Positions 42,451 through 52,029 of a stretch of 64,000 nucleotides of DNA are shown in pieces; position 1 is the first letter of the stretch, and the number at the start of each line of letters is the position of its first letter. The notes beneath the pieces are model-generated. The model saw only the letters and a program-made list of their open reading frames with translations, made no database searches and was not told the DNA's origin. The position numbers and the translations under genes are program-made. Origin of the DNA: Sphingobacterium faecale (GTDB lineage: Bacteria; Bacteroidota; Bacteroidia; Sphingobacteriales; Sphingobacteriaceae); NCBI RefSeq assembly GCF_016746095.1, contig NZ_JAERTY010000009.1:1-64000 (forward strand). The letters run 5' to 3'.

Positions 42451-43488
42451 CTACTTTTTCAATATATTCTCTAAAAATTGGAGCAGCTCTTCTCCTCTTA
42501 GGTTCTGTGCAATAATCTTGCCTGTCGGGTCAATCAGAAAGTTGGAAGGCACAGCCCTTATTCCATATTGAATCGCTACTTTGTTTTTCCAGCCGTTTAA
42601 ATCGGAAACATGCTTCCAGCTTAAGCCATCCTGCTCAATAGCTGCCAACCAATTTTCCTTTTTATTATCCAGCGAAATACCCAATATTTCGAAATTATTA
42701 GCTTTAAATCGATTGTAAGCTTTCACGAGCGTAGGGTTCTCGTTACGACAGGGCACACACCAAGACGCCCAAAAATCAATCAATACGTATTTGCCTCTAT
42801 AATCGGTCAGGCTTATGGATCTACCGTCCGGTGTTTCTTGGCTGAAGTTCTCTGCTGTAACGCCAGGCATTATTTTAAAAGTCTCCACGAGGTGTCTTAA
42901 TTTTGTTCCTACATTGGAATGCTGCAGATCTGCTCCCAGTAGATTATACAGACCAATTGCTTCGTCATAATTCTTACTATGGCCTACATACTCTTTAAAT
43001 TTGTACAAACTATACACATCATCTGGATGTTCCGCGATAAATTCCTTTAGCAGCAGAGAGGCATTATGTTTTCCCTTCTCCTTCTTTAATTGTTCAAAAG
43101 CACGCTCCGATTCCAAACCTCTATTAGCACCGAGTATTTGATTTTTGCCATCCTCAAAAGAAATAAGCGTTTCTCCTTTGAACAGCGTAAACCATTTATT
43201 TTTCTTATCGGCCCATCTTTGTGAGGCCGTATTAAAATCAGATCCAAACAATACGCCTCCATAACATGGCCCTTCTATCTGTCCATGAAATGAAAACTTA
43301 CCATTAGTTACTGTTGTAGAGTCAATCATCTGATTGTCTCCGTCAAAAGCATAATACATCAAGTAAACTTTCTCATCTCCCGATTTGCCTACTCCATTTA
43401 TGATGAAAGGCGCAAAAACCTGCCCTTGAGAACAAAAAAACAGCGAGCAAAATACAGCTGGGAGTAGAAATCGACAAAGTTGAATCAT
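42451..43488 (-). CDS. TlpA-type thioredoxin-fold protein with DUF4369 (locus 2)
   Basis: 345 residues. Signal peptide (LLPAVFCSLFFCSQGQ), DUF4369 (PFIINGVGKSGDEKVYLMYY, NGKFSFHGQIEGPCY), helical linker and thioredoxin domain with WASWCVPC (Cys244/Cys247), GISLDNKKENW and the cis-Pro region AVPSNFLIDPTGK. It acts in the periplasm as a thiol-disulfide reductant or isomerase. Placement inside the regulatory part of the Sus locus, 12 bases before fecR, is uncommon; together with the first locus it links redox proteins to both transport systems here. Confidence 0.92.
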   Translation of the reverse strand: MIQLCRFLLPAVFCSLFFCSQGQVFAPFIINGVGKSGDEKVYLMYYAFDGDNQMIDSTTVTNGKFSFHGQIEGPCYGGVLFGSDFNTASQRWADKKNKWFTLFKGETLISFEDGKNQILGANRGLESERAFEQLKKEKGKHNASLLLKEFIAEHPDDVYSLYKFKEYVGHSKNYDEAIGLYNLLGADLQHSNVGTKLRHLVETFKIMPGVTAENFSQETPDGRSISLTDYRGKYVLIDFWASWCVPCRNENPTLVKAYNRFKANNFEILGISLDNKKENWLAAIEQDGLSWKHVSDLNGWKNKVAIQYGIRAVPSNFLIDPTGKIIAQNLRGEELLQFLENILKK

Positions 43489-43613
43489 TATAAACGGTTT
43501 TTTTTCATTTGATTAGTTTTAGAGGTTTTTACCAAACGCTCTATATACTATAACGGGACAGCGAAAAGATTGTCCCGAAAAAAAGAAAATATTTTTTTGT
43601 CGTTGGAGGACGA

Positions 43614-44186
43614 CTATCTGGCTGTCAACAGTAAAATAAGCAGGAACGGCAGTTTATCTTTTAGATACTTTAGAATAATAGAATACTGGTTTCGGACAGT
43701 TTTTTCGGACAGCCCTAGTTTTTCTGCAATTTCGGGATTGCTATATCCTTCTATACGCAATTTGAATATCTCCAGGTACTGTGGATTGAAATGCTGTAAC
43801 AATAATTGGATTCCTTCGAGAAAGAGTGCTTCTCTTAACTTGTCGTCTGCCCTATCCATGGAATAGGTCTCGGCAAATGTACTCAATGCATCCAGATATT
43901 TCTGGGCATTAGCGTCTTTGGCCATATGATCAATAATCATATGTCGCAGCGACTTAAAAAGATAACCGGCAAATTTTTCACTGATTTCGATCTCGTTGCG
44001 ATTGTTCCAGATGCGAATAAAAACATCATGAACGAGATCTTCGGCTATCTCTAGGGGAACCCGCTTTGCGGCATATATCAACATGGCAGCCTTGTAGCGC
44101 TGGTATATAACATGAAAAGCTGCACGCTTGTCTTCCAACATTAAAGCGTACAGCTCCTCATCCAATAAATGCTCCAGGTTAGACAT
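43614..44186 (-). CDS. ECF-type RNA polymerase sigma factor (locus 2)
   Basis: 190 residues. Region 2: FHVIYQRYKAAMLIYAAKRV, AEDLVHDVFIRIWNNRNEIE; region 4: FNPQYLEIFKLRIEGYSNPE and IAEKLGLSEKTVRNQYSIIL. A hydrophobic tail (LPFLLILLLTAR) is typical of Bacteroidota FecR-type sigma factors. It is likely activated through the FecR two genes downstream. A TATATTTG box lies 18 bases upstream. Confidence 0.94.
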   Translation of the reverse strand: MSNLEHLLDEELYALMLEDKRAAFHVIYQRYKAAMLIYAAKRVPLEIAEDLVHDVFIRIWNNRNEIEISEKFAGYLFKSLRHMIIDHMAKDANAQKYLDALSTFAETYSMDRADDKLREALFLEGIQLLLQHFNPQYLEIFKLRIEGYSNPEIAEKLGLSEKTVRNQYSIILKYLKDKLPFLLILLLTAR

Positions 44187-44204
44187 ATAATTGTATCAAT
44201 GGAG

Positions 44205-44212
44205 CAAATATA
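44205..44212 (-). promoter_or_regulatory. -7 promoter box for ECF gene of locus 2
   Basis: Minus-strand TATATTTG (TAnnTTTG consensus), 18 bases before the ATG at 44186. Confidence 0.55.
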
Positions 44213-44224
44213 GTTTTTTTTACA

Positions 44225-45652
44225 TTAACACTCTGGCAAGCTCAGCGGTACTTTTACAGCCAGGCCACCATCTGCAGTCTCTTTATACTTGACATTCATG
44301 TCTTGTGCTGTCTCCCACATGGCACTGACCACCGCATCCAAGCTTACTTTGGCTTTATCAGGATTAGACTGTAATGCCAGTTGTGCAGCCGTAATAGCCT
44401 TAATAGCACCCATCGTATTACGTTCGATACATGGTATCTGAACCAATCCGCCGATAGGATCGCAGGTAAGCCCCAAATGGTGTTCCATAGCGATTTCTGC
44501 TGCCATCAATACCTGACGCTGAGAGCCGCCTAAACATTCGGTCAATGCGCCTGCCGCCATCGCTGATGACACGCCTATCTCGGCCTGACAGCCTCCCATA
44601 GCTGCAGATATCGTTGCATTCTTTTTAAAAATAGAACCTATCTCTGATGCTGCAGCGACGAATTGAATAACTTTATCATCGGCAAATGCATCATGGAAGG
44701 TAATGTAGTACTGCAATACCGCTGGTATAACTCCCGCTGCCCCATTTGTTGGCGCTGTAACTACTCTTCCGAAGGATGCATTTTCCTCATTGACGGCCAA
44801 TGCAAAACAGCTTACACAATCTAAAATATAGCCAAAGTCTCGCCCTCCTTGCCGTATAGCCTCTATCCATGTCTCATAGTTGTTGTACTCACGTCCTTTG
44901 AGCATACGCTTATTCATCTTTGCGGCCCGACGTTCCACATGCAACCCGCCAGGCAATACGCCATCAGTATGGCAACCTTTATAGATACATTCTTTTATAG
45001 TCTGGAAAATCCGTAAAATCCCTGCTTTTGTCTCTTCCTCCGAGCGCCACGCACACTCATTTTCCAATACAATCTCTGAAATCTTCAATCCGGTGCGCAT
45101 ACAGGCACTCATGAGTTGTTGTGCGGACTCTATCGGAAAGGCAAGATCGACTTCGGACAGTACGGTTTCAGAATCATTCTCCTGTACCACAAAACCTCCA
45201 CCGATCGAATAATAGGTCTCTGAAACCGCTTTACCATCGTTTAAAAAGGCCTGAAATGTCACTGCGTTCGGATGGAAGGGTAAGCTTTGATCAAATAAGA
45301 AAAGTAGTTGTTCTTCATAGCTAAAATCTATTTGACGGCTACCGCCTAGGACCAGTTTTCCTTCACGCTTTATACGATCCACTTTGGGCATTACCTGCGA
45401 CACATCAAAGGTCACCGGATCATCCCCGCTGAGGCCCAGCAAAACAGCAATGTCTGTACCGTGCCCTACTCCTGTTTTAGCTAAAGAGCCGTACAGAAGA
45501 ATATTGACCTGTTGCACGCTTTCAAAAACAGCGGTATCTACAAGTTTCTGTACAAAACGCTGTGCTGCCCTCCAAGGGCCTAAGGTATGCGAACTCGACG
45601 GGCCGATACCTATTTTAAACATATCAAATACAGAAATTTGCTCTTGTGCCAT
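44225..45652 (-). CDS. sdaA: L-serine ammonia-lyase (iron-sulfur serine dehydratase)
   Basis: 475-residue single-chain enzyme that converts L-serine to pyruvate and ammonia. The beta domain starts with GIGPSSSHTLGPWRAA; the alpha domain carries the [4Fe-4S] ligands Cys355 (GGCQAEIG), Cys397 (CDPIGGLVQ) and Cys408 (QIPCIERN). The 42- and 11-residue spacings are those known for this family. VVTAPTNGAAGVIPAVLQYY is also diagnostic. Transcribed alone; a promoter box lies upstream. Confidence 0.97.
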   Translation of the reverse strand: MAQEQISVFDMFKIGIGPSSSHTLGPWRAAQRFVQKLVDTAVFESVQQVNILLYGSLAKTGVGHGTDIAVLLGLSGDDPVTFDVSQVMPKVDRIKREGKLVLGGSRQIDFSYEEQLLFLFDQSLPFHPNAVTFQAFLNDGKAVSETYYSIGGGFVVQENDSETVLSEVDLAFPIESAQQLMSACMRTGLKISEIVLENECAWRSEEETKAGILRIFQTIKECIYKGCHTDGVLPGGLHVERRAAKMNKRMLKGREYNNYETWIEAIRQGGRDFGYILDCVSCFALAVNEENASFGRVVTAPTNGAAGVIPAVLQYYITFHDAFADDKVIQFVAAASEIGSIFKKNATISAAMGGCQAEIGVSSAMAAGALTECLGGSQRQVLMAAEIAMEHHLGLTCDPIGGLVQIPCIERNTMGAIKAITAAQLALQSNPDKAKVSLDAVVSAMWETAQDMNVKYKETADGGLAVKVPLSLPEC

Positions 45653-45686
45653 TACGATAACTTAAGTCTATTTTATAAATCAGGTT

Positions 45687-45694
45687 CAAAGTTA
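45687..45694 (-). promoter_or_regulatory. -7 promoter box for serine dehydratase
   Basis: Minus-strand TAACTTTG (TAnnTTTG consensus), 34 bases before the ATG at 45652. Confidence 0.55.
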
Positions 45695-45799
45695 TCATTA
45701 ATATGAATGAAATAAAAAGAAGCACTAGCAAAAGAAGAAAATGTTTACAATACGGTGCTTTTGGAGCTGGTCTTTGAGAATTCTTTCGGTAGGGAGGTA

Positions 45800-45860
45800 A
45801 GTTATCATGTTAACGAGTTGTGGAGGTTATCGAGTGATCGTGTTAACAAGTTATGAAGTT
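45800..45860. repeat. GTTAAC/GTTATC-rich degenerate repeat
   Basis: Contains GTTAACGAGTT, GTTATCGAGT and GTTAACAAGTT within about 50 bases. GTTATCGAGT is the reverse complement of the ACTCGATAAC reading of the lipB-leader array, so this is probably a diverged relative of the same simple-sequence family. Confidence 0.45.
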
Positions 45861-45893
45861 GGATTAGGTTAGGGGGTAAAAGAAGAAAACCGT

Positions 45894-45931
45894 AAAACTG
45901 TTATTCTTTTAACAATTTTACGGTTTCATAA
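45894..45931 (-). terminator. Terminator after GH3 gene
   Basis: Stem AAACCGTAAAACTGTT / AACAATTTTACGGTTT with one mismatch and loop ATTCTTTT, about 20 bases after the GH3 stop codon. Confidence 0.7.
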
Positions 45932-45948
45932 ACTAATGACTTTACGAT

Positions 45949-47652
45949 CTAAATACCTTTTCCGTAAGCGAATTCTTTGCTAACTGTAACGGGCAATTTT
46001 CCTGTTGATTTGATCTGCTTCAACAATACTTTTAATGCCGCACGTTGCATAAAATCATCATTTTGGTAAGCTAGAATGATCGATGCACTACGTGCTACGT
46101 CAACGGAATTGATGGCATATGGATTGGTAAACATAACAGTAACGGTACGTCTACCGGCTATTTTATCAATAAATTTCTTTACCGGCTCTTTTACATCTAA
46201 CTCGCTGCGCGGGCGGGAACGATTGTCGTGGATCGCTAATATAATCTGTTTATGATCTCTGACTACTTTTAATAAGCTGTCCAACTCCTCTTGTGTCTCA
46301 CTACCTTTAATATAATAGTTTGTCCCTTGTGTCAATTGCAGACCTAATCCTTTTTCGAAATCCTGAGCCTTATCTACTCCGATACTGACCACAGCTGTTT
46401 CTTGCTGGGGATCAAAGGACTGTATACGTTTGTTCGATTTTAAAACGGTTACTGAAGCGTCTGCCATTCGCTGAATCAACGACTTTGTCGCCGGTCTATT
46501 CAGATCTTCAACTAAGCCATTTCGATTTGTCGGGCGGTAATTATTCAAACCCAACCAATATTTGGCAGCCAACACGCGCTTTACACGGGCATCAAGTTCA
46601 GCCTGTTTAATCCTTCCACTTTTTATTGCTTTTTCTACCAGATCAATAGCACGGGCACTATTTTCCGAAACTTCCAACAAATCATGCCCAGCTTCGATCG
46701 CCATTACATCGGCTTCGCCGTTGGGGAAAAATTTCTTCACCCCTTTCATATCCATTGCATCAGTCACAGCAAGCCCTTTGAATCCTAATTCATTGCGTAA
46801 TAAATCTGTAACGACTTTACGTGATATCGAAGAAGGCATATTAGGCGTGTTGTCCAATGCAGGAATATTCATATGTGCCACCATTACTGCTGGAGCTCCT
46901 TGCTTGATCAATTCTTTGAATGGATACATCTCCAGTTCTTCTAGGCGCTTCTTAGAAAAATTAAGCTGCGGCAGATCGTGATGTGAATCCACATCGGTAT
47001 CCCCATGTCCTGGAAAGTGTTTTAAAGACGCAATAATACCGCCATCGACCATTCCATCCATATACGCTTTGGACTTGCGCGCAACGTTTTCTTTATTATC
47101 TCCAAAAGACCGGAAATTGATCACCGGATTTTTAGGGTTATTATTAATGTCTACTACAGGTGCAAAGTTGAAATGCATACCAATACGTAAAAAGTCCTTT
47201 GCCACATCACGGCCCATATCATAGATCAGACTATTGTCCTGAATGGCCCCCAATGTCATCTGATAGGGAAAAGATTGTGTTGAGTCCGGCAAACGCATCC
47301 CTAAGCCCCATTCTCCATCAAATGTCATCAACAAAGGTACCTTTGCAAGCTTTTGGTATCGATTAAACATATCCACGTGACGTACAGGCCCACCCTGAAA
47401 AACGACTAATCCACCAAGTTGCTCCTTTTGGATCACAGTTGCTACAGAGTCTATATATTTTTGGCCCAAATTAGTATGCGCACGAACCAAAAACAATTGT
47501 CCAATACGTTCTTTGGGGGTTAAACTATTAAAAACCGAATCCACCCACTGGTGCTGCTGATTGATAAAAGGAACAAAAGCAGGTTTTTTCTGTGCAAATC
47601 CTACCATTGCTAAACCGCACAAAAATGCACTGGTTATAATTGACTTCAACAT
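45949..47652 (-). CDS. Glycoside hydrolase family 3 (NagZ-like beta-N-acetylhexosaminidase)
   Basis: 567-residue exported GH3 enzyme predicted to release GlcNAc from muropeptides or chitooligomers. Signal peptide (FLCGLAMVGFAQ). The TIM-barrel domain shows RIGQLFLVRAHT, MTFDGEWGLGMRL, FNFAPVVDINNNPKNPVINF, the NagZ-type loop SLKHFPGHGDTDVDSHHDLP (catalytic His/Asp) and VTDAMDMKGV. A C-terminal alpha/beta domain follows. In many Bacteroidota the same architecture continues into a beta-lactamase-like domain; here it stops after KLPVTVSKEFAYGKGI. Functionally linked to NagA and the amidase at 2.8-6.4 kb. Confidence 0.93.
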   Translation of the reverse strand: MLKSIITSAFLCGLAMVGFAQKKPAFVPFINQQHQWVDSVFNSLTPKERIGQLFLVRAHTNLGQKYIDSVATVIQKEQLGGLVVFQGGPVRHVDMFNRYQKLAKVPLLMTFDGEWGLGMRLPDSTQSFPYQMTLGAIQDNSLIYDMGRDVAKDFLRIGMHFNFAPVVDINNNPKNPVINFRSFGDNKENVARKSKAYMDGMVDGGIIASLKHFPGHGDTDVDSHHDLPQLNFSKKRLEELEMYPFKELIKQGAPAVMVAHMNIPALDNTPNMPSSISRKVVTDLLRNELGFKGLAVTDAMDMKGVKKFFPNGEADVMAIEAGHDLLEVSENSARAIDLVEKAIKSGRIKQAELDARVKRVLAAKYWLGLNNYRPTNRNGLVEDLNRPATKSLIQRMADASVTVLKSNKRIQSFDPQQETAVVSIGVDKAQDFEKGLGLQLTQGTNYYIKGSETQEELDSLLKVVRDHKQIILAIHDNRSRPRSELDVKEPVKKFIDKIAGRRTVTVMFTNPYAINSVDVARSASIILAYQNDDFMQRAALKVLLKQIKSTGKLPVTVSKEFAYGKGI

Positions 47653-47830
47653 ATTATTTGTTTTATATAAAAGTTATAGAAGTTATAAAAGTACTAATAA
47701 GTTATGGCGTATTCTTTGCTAAACTTTGCCACCATTATAACTTTATTTTATTAAGGCTCTAAAATAATACTTTTATACACAAGTAGCGCAAAATTTGCAA
47801 AAGTTTTACCAAATAGCGCACAAAAACGCA

Positions 47831-48373
47831 TTAAATTAGATTATACTTATGTTCTAGCATAATCGCCAGATCTAGGGCATTCGTTATATCACCACAGGCT
47901 TCTTTTTTCCATAACATATCAATGATAAGAAGCATAAACTGTGTTTCTAATTCTGGCTCTGTATATCCCAGTTCTTCAAAAGCACGCTGTATAATAGGAT
48001 GCACTGGCTTCATAAACTGTTCGTGTTGTTGCCTTGAAAATGGCGTATGGGATAATCGTTCCTGCAACTTCCAGAACAGGGGTTCATCCGAGACCAGTTT
48101 GCTGGGAAGAAATATCATCGTTCTTAAAAAATCCTTTGCATTTTTGTAGGTCATCATCCCTCTATGATGTTGCAATACTCTTCTGTACCCCGACTTTATC
48201 AAGTGGGCCAACAAGGTATCCTTGTTCCCGAAATGCTTAAAAATCAAGGCTTCTGAAACACCTGCAAGTGCAGCAATTTCCTTAGTAGAAGTAGCCGCAT
48301 ACCCATTTTCTGCAAACAGCGTTAATGCGGTCTGCAAAATTTTCTCCTTTCTACTTAACGTGGTTTCCTTCAT
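47831..48373 (-). CDS. TetR/AcrR family transcriptional regulator
   Basis: 180 residues. The N-terminal HTH (KILQTALTLFAENGYAATST, KEIAALAGVSEALIFKHFGN) is a clear TetR domain; the helical C-terminus binds an unknown ligand. It stands alone, divergent from the outer-membrane barrel gene at 48647, which is a possible target. A TATCTTTG box lies 20 bases upstream of its start. Confidence 0.94.
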   Translation of the reverse strand: MKETTLSRKEKILQTALTLFAENGYAATSTKEIAALAGVSEALIFKHFGNKDTLLAHLIKSGYRRVLQHHRGMMTYKNAKDFLRTMIFLPSKLVSDEPLFWKLQERLSHTPFSRQQHEQFMKPVHPIIQRAFEELGYTEPELETQFMLLIIDMLWKKEACGDITNALDLAIMLEHKYNLI

Positions 48374-48392
48374 ATTACAGTTTAGAACAGCA

Positions 48393-48400
48393 CAAAGATA
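48393..48400 (-). promoter_or_regulatory. -7 promoter box for TetR gene
   Basis: Minus-strand TATCTTTG, a full match to TAnnTTTG, 19 bases upstream of the TetR ATG. Confidence 0.6.
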
Positions 48401-48646
48401 TTGATTTTAGACCCAGAATACGATAGCGGGGTTTAACCAAAATGTCATTTTACCCCATTTTAAGAAAAGATTAACTCTATCCCAATGACAAGCTTGCTAA
48501 CTATCTCACCACCTTGCTTGTCTCGATAATCATCTGAGAGCGGACGGGAATTTTTTTTTAAAAAGTTAGTGCAAGTTTAATACACTGTAACAGTAATTAA
48601 CAAATAAAACACTTAATATTGTACCAAAACATCAAGAACCAAACCC

Positions 48647-51436
48647 GTGAAACCAAGCGCACTAAGTTTTCTCTTTGTTATGATAAGTTTTCTTATCGTA
48701 CTACAGGCTACCTATGCCCAAAATCAATTATCTGGAAACATTGTCGATAAAACGACCTCCAAACCCTTGTCTGGAGTCACTTTACGTTTGATGAATAAAA
48801 AGGATTCTTCTACAATCACTTTATCCAGCAATATCAACGGTCTTTTCTCACAAGCTGAACTCAAAAAAGGAGACTATACGATCAGCACCAATTATCTGGG
48901 TTTTAAACCGGAGTCACGGGCAATTACAATGGAATCGAAGCCAGTATACTTGTTCTTTCGTTTGGAACCATCGGAAATTGCGATAGAAGAGGTCGAAATC
49001 ATGGCCTCTCCAGCTATTGTACTGAAGGGAGATACCATGGAATTTGATGCTAAAAATTTTTCTACACGTGAATATGCTGACGCAGACGAGCTGGTCGCTC
49101 AGATTCCTGGAGTGATGATCGACGAGGAAGGAAATGTAGAGGCACATGGTGAAAAAGTAACACGTGTTATCGTAGATGGTAAAGAGTTCTTCAGCTCCGA
49201 CCCCCGTATTGCCCTTAAAAATCTACCTGCAGAAATTATTGCTAAAATCCAATTGATTGACGAGAAATCAGAACAGGCCCGATTTTCTGGGTTTGACGAC
49301 GGGAAGCGAAATAAGGTCATCAATATCGTCACCAAAGCAGACAAGCGGCATGGCTATTTCGGGAAGGCGAGCGGCGGAAAAGGTGATGGCGACAAATTTG
49401 GAATAAATTCATCAATCAACGCTTTTGCGGGGGACAAAAAATACGCTATCAACCTCATGGCGAACAACATTAATGAAACTAACTTTGCAGAACAGGGGCG
49501 TGGCGGTGGCCGCAGAGGAAACAATAATACAGAACGAGGACTTTCGGATACCTATGCTGGGGCAATAAATTTTACCAATACCTACTTGGACAAGAAGATG
49601 GAAGTGAGCGCAGACTACAACTTCAAATCGCTGTCTACCGTGACCAATACCTTATCAAATATTGAATATCTCAATGAGAAACAGGCCAATCAATTCCGGA
49701 CACAAGAACAACTATCAGACAATCTAAGCAAAGAACATAAGTTTAACGGTCGAATAAAGTGGAACATCGACTCGACAAATAGAATTGATTTTTCCCCTAA
49801 CATAAGTTATACACAAGGCGTCAGAGCAAACTCTTCTAATAGTGAAACAAACAGAGGCCGCACAGAGCTTATCAACCACTCTATCCGCTCCAATGACAAT
49901 GACAGCAAAAATTTCAACATCGGAGGCGCACTGACCTATATGCATAGATTCAAAAAGAAAGGTCGGTCATTATCGCTAAACGTAACGGGAAATAAAAGCA
50001 GCAATGATGCGCTCGGACTCAATTTAGCGACAACCTCTTATTATAAAAACTCTGGGCTGAATCGTATAGATACCAACAACAACCAAAGCCTAACGGAGGG
50101 ATATGGGTCAGGACTAAATAGCCGGCTGTCTTTTACAGAATCTATATCGGAATATAGTCGATTGCAAGCGAATTACAGCTTTAGAAACACAGCAAATTAC
50201 TCCAACAGGGAGACTTTCGAATTTTTAGCGGAGACTGGACAACTGGGCAAACTAAAAGATCGGCTTTCCAATGAGTTCAGAAATGATTACAACTATCATA
50301 GCGGCGGATTGTCTTATTCTTTCAACAAAAAAGATGTGCTCCGTATACAGGCGGGTCTCAATTATCAACATGGTATCCGGATAAACAACCGTACCGTCCC
50401 CATCGATCTAAAAACGAAGGCAGACTTTAGCAGCCTGCTTCCGGAATTTACCACAGTATACAAATTCTCGAAGGACCGGAACCTAGAATTTAATTACAAT
50501 ACGCAGACTAACACACCAAATATCAATCAATTACAAGACTTTATCAATGACGGAAATGAGCTCCGTATCACTAACGGGAACCCCAATCTCGATCAGGAAT
50601 ATGCGCATACACTACGTCTACAATATAAAGATGTAAACAAGCTTACTGGCCGTACCTTAACGACAAACATGAGTTTTGAATATATCAATGACAAGATCAT
50701 TAACTCGGTATTAATGACAGACAAGGATACTACTTTAATTTTTAAAGATAGCGAAGTTATCTTAGGTGCAGGAGGACAATATAGCGCCCCAATAAACGTG
50801 AATGGGGCCTACAATTTCCGTATAAACAATAGCTATGGTCTTCCCATTAAACCGCTAAAGATTAATATTCATAGTAATACCCGACTGTTCTTTGACAATG
50901 ACCTTGCTGAAACTAACGGGAATTTAGTCCGTAGCAGATCTTATGGTTTTGGACAGAGTATCGGTATTAATTCAAATTTCAGCAAACTATACGTAGTGGG
51001 GCTCAGTTATAACATCAACGGAAGGTATACCCACAATCCTATATCCAGGGTACCACGATATGAAGTCTTTACCCATAGAATAAACAACAACATTACAGTT
51101 GAGCTTTTCAAAAAGCTGGTTTTATCTTCTCAATTTATGTACCTGCTGAATGGCGGTATTATGGGGTCACCAGGTATTGAGACAACGCTGTGGAATGCTT
51201 CTGTGGGTTATAAACTGCTGAAGCGAAAAAATGGAGAGCTGGCACTGAAAGGATTCGATCTGTTGAACAATGCTCAGAATGTAAACAGGAGAGTAAATGA
51301 AAACAACATTTCAGATGTAACATCCAATACATTGAACCGTTACTTCTTACTATCATTCACGTATAATCTGCGGCAGTTCGGGGGAAAAGTAATGGGAGGG
51401 AGAGATATTAAACAAAGAGGCCCCCGGCATGAATAA
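48647..51436 (+). CDS. Outer-membrane beta-barrel protein with CarboxypepD_reg domain
   Basis: 929 residues. GTG start giving MKPSALSFLFVMISFLIVLQ, a proper signal peptide ending ATYAQ; the first ATG (residue 12) would remove its charged start. A carboxypeptidase-regulatory-like domain (about 28-105, LSGNIVDKTTSKPLSGVTLR), a plug-like region (about 120-225, ADELVAQIPGVMIDEEGNVE, VIVDGKEFF) and a long barrel (outer membrane protein beta-barrel family) follow. There is no SusD partner and no STN domain, so this is a stand-alone TonB-receptor-like protein of unknown substrate. Its 3' end overlaps the convergent pncA by 29 bases. Confidence 0.9.
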   Translation: MKPSALSFLFVMISFLIVLQATYAQNQLSGNIVDKTTSKPLSGVTLRLMNKKDSSTITLSSNINGLFSQAELKKGDYTISTNYLGFKPESRAITMESKPVYLFFRLEPSEIAIEEVEIMASPAIVLKGDTMEFDAKNFSTREYADADELVAQIPGVMIDEEGNVEAHGEKVTRVIVDGKEFFSSDPRIALKNLPAEIIAKIQLIDEKSEQARFSGFDDGKRNKVINIVTKADKRHGYFGKASGGKGDGDKFGINSSINAFAGDKKYAINLMANNINETNFAEQGRGGGRRGNNNTERGLSDTYAGAINFTNTYLDKKMEVSADYNFKSLSTVTNTLSNIEYLNEKQANQFRTQEQLSDNLSKEHKFNGRIKWNIDSTNRIDFSPNISYTQGVRANSSNSETNRGRTELINHSIRSNDNDSKNFNIGGALTYMHRFKKKGRSLSLNVTGNKSSNDALGLNLATTSYYKNSGLNRIDTNNNQSLTEGYGSGLNSRLSFTESISEYSRLQANYSFRNTANYSNRETFEFLAETGQLGKLKDRLSNEFRNDYNYHSGGLSYSFNKKDVLRIQAGLNYQHGIRINNRTVPIDLKTKADFSSLLPEFTTVYKFSKDRNLEFNYNTQTNTPNINQLQDFINDGNELRITNGNPNLDQEYAHTLRLQYKDVNKLTGRTLTTNMSFEYINDKIINSVLMTDKDTTLIFKDSEVILGAGGQYSAPINVNGAYNFRINNSYGLPIKPLKINIHSNTRLFFDNDLAETNGNLVRSRSYGFGQSIGINSNFSKLYVVGLSYNINGRYTHNPISRVPRYEVFTHRINNNITVELFKKLVLSSQFMYLLNGGIMGSPGIETTLWNASVGYKLLKRKNGELALKGFDLLNNAQNVNRRVNENNISDVTSNTLNRYFLLSFTYNLRQFGGKVMGGRDIKQRGPRHE

Positions 51437-51998
51437 AGGCTTGTTTTTTAGCCAGATATTCCTCTCTGTTTATGGTTTTTGTCGCTTTGGACAGCACTAC
51501 GGTCTTATACCCCAAGCTCAATGCATCCATCGCTGTAAAATGCACGCAAAAATCTGCGGCTAAACCGCACACATGTACTTCGGTAACTGAGCGGTCCCGT
51601 AGGTAGCCGTGCAAACCTGTATTCCTAAGCCGATCATTATCAAAAAAACCACTGTAGCTATCTATAGACGGCTCTATTCCTTTTCTAAATATAGCTTCGA
51701 TCCTTGCCTGATCCAAGCCATCTGCCAGCTGCGCTCCTCTTGTCCCTTGAACGCAGTGATCGGGCCACAATATCTGATCTATACCATTTAAGTTTATCCG
51801 ATCAAAAACTTGCCGTTCTATATGCTGTGAAGCAAAACTTTTATGTGTGGCGGGATGCCAATCTTGTGTAGCAATAACTAAATCGTATTTGGATTGGAGA
51901 CTATTTATCACCTGAATAATCTGATCTCCGCTGAGAACCTCTAACGATCCTCCCGGAAGAAAATCGTTCTGAATATCGACGATTAGTAATGCTTTCAT
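51408..51998 (-). CDS. pncA: Nicotinamidase (isochorismatase superfamily)
   Basis: 196-residue enzyme that converts nicotinamide to nicotinate in NAD salvage. Catalytic triad Asp8 (IVDIQNDF), Lys106 (FRKGIEP) and Cys151 (AADFCVHFTA); metal ligands Asp46 and His48 (QDWHP) and His81 (PDHCVQGT). It follows the response-regulator gene on the same strand with a 31-base gap, so is probably in the two-component operon. The last 29 bases overlap the end of the barrel gene on the other strand. Confidence 0.95.
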   Translation of the reverse strand: MKALLIVDIQNDFLPGGSLEVLSGDQIIQVINSLQSKYDLVIATQDWHPATHKSFASQHIERQVFDRINLNGIDQILWPDHCVQGTRGAQLADGLDQARIEAIFRKGIEPSIDSYSGFFDNDRLRNTGLHGYLRDRSVTEVHVCGLAADFCVHFTAMDALSLGYKTVVLSKATKTINREEYLAKKQAFIHAGGLFV

Positions 51999-52029
51999 CT
52001 GTATAATTTTTTATCCTAACAGCATTAAG

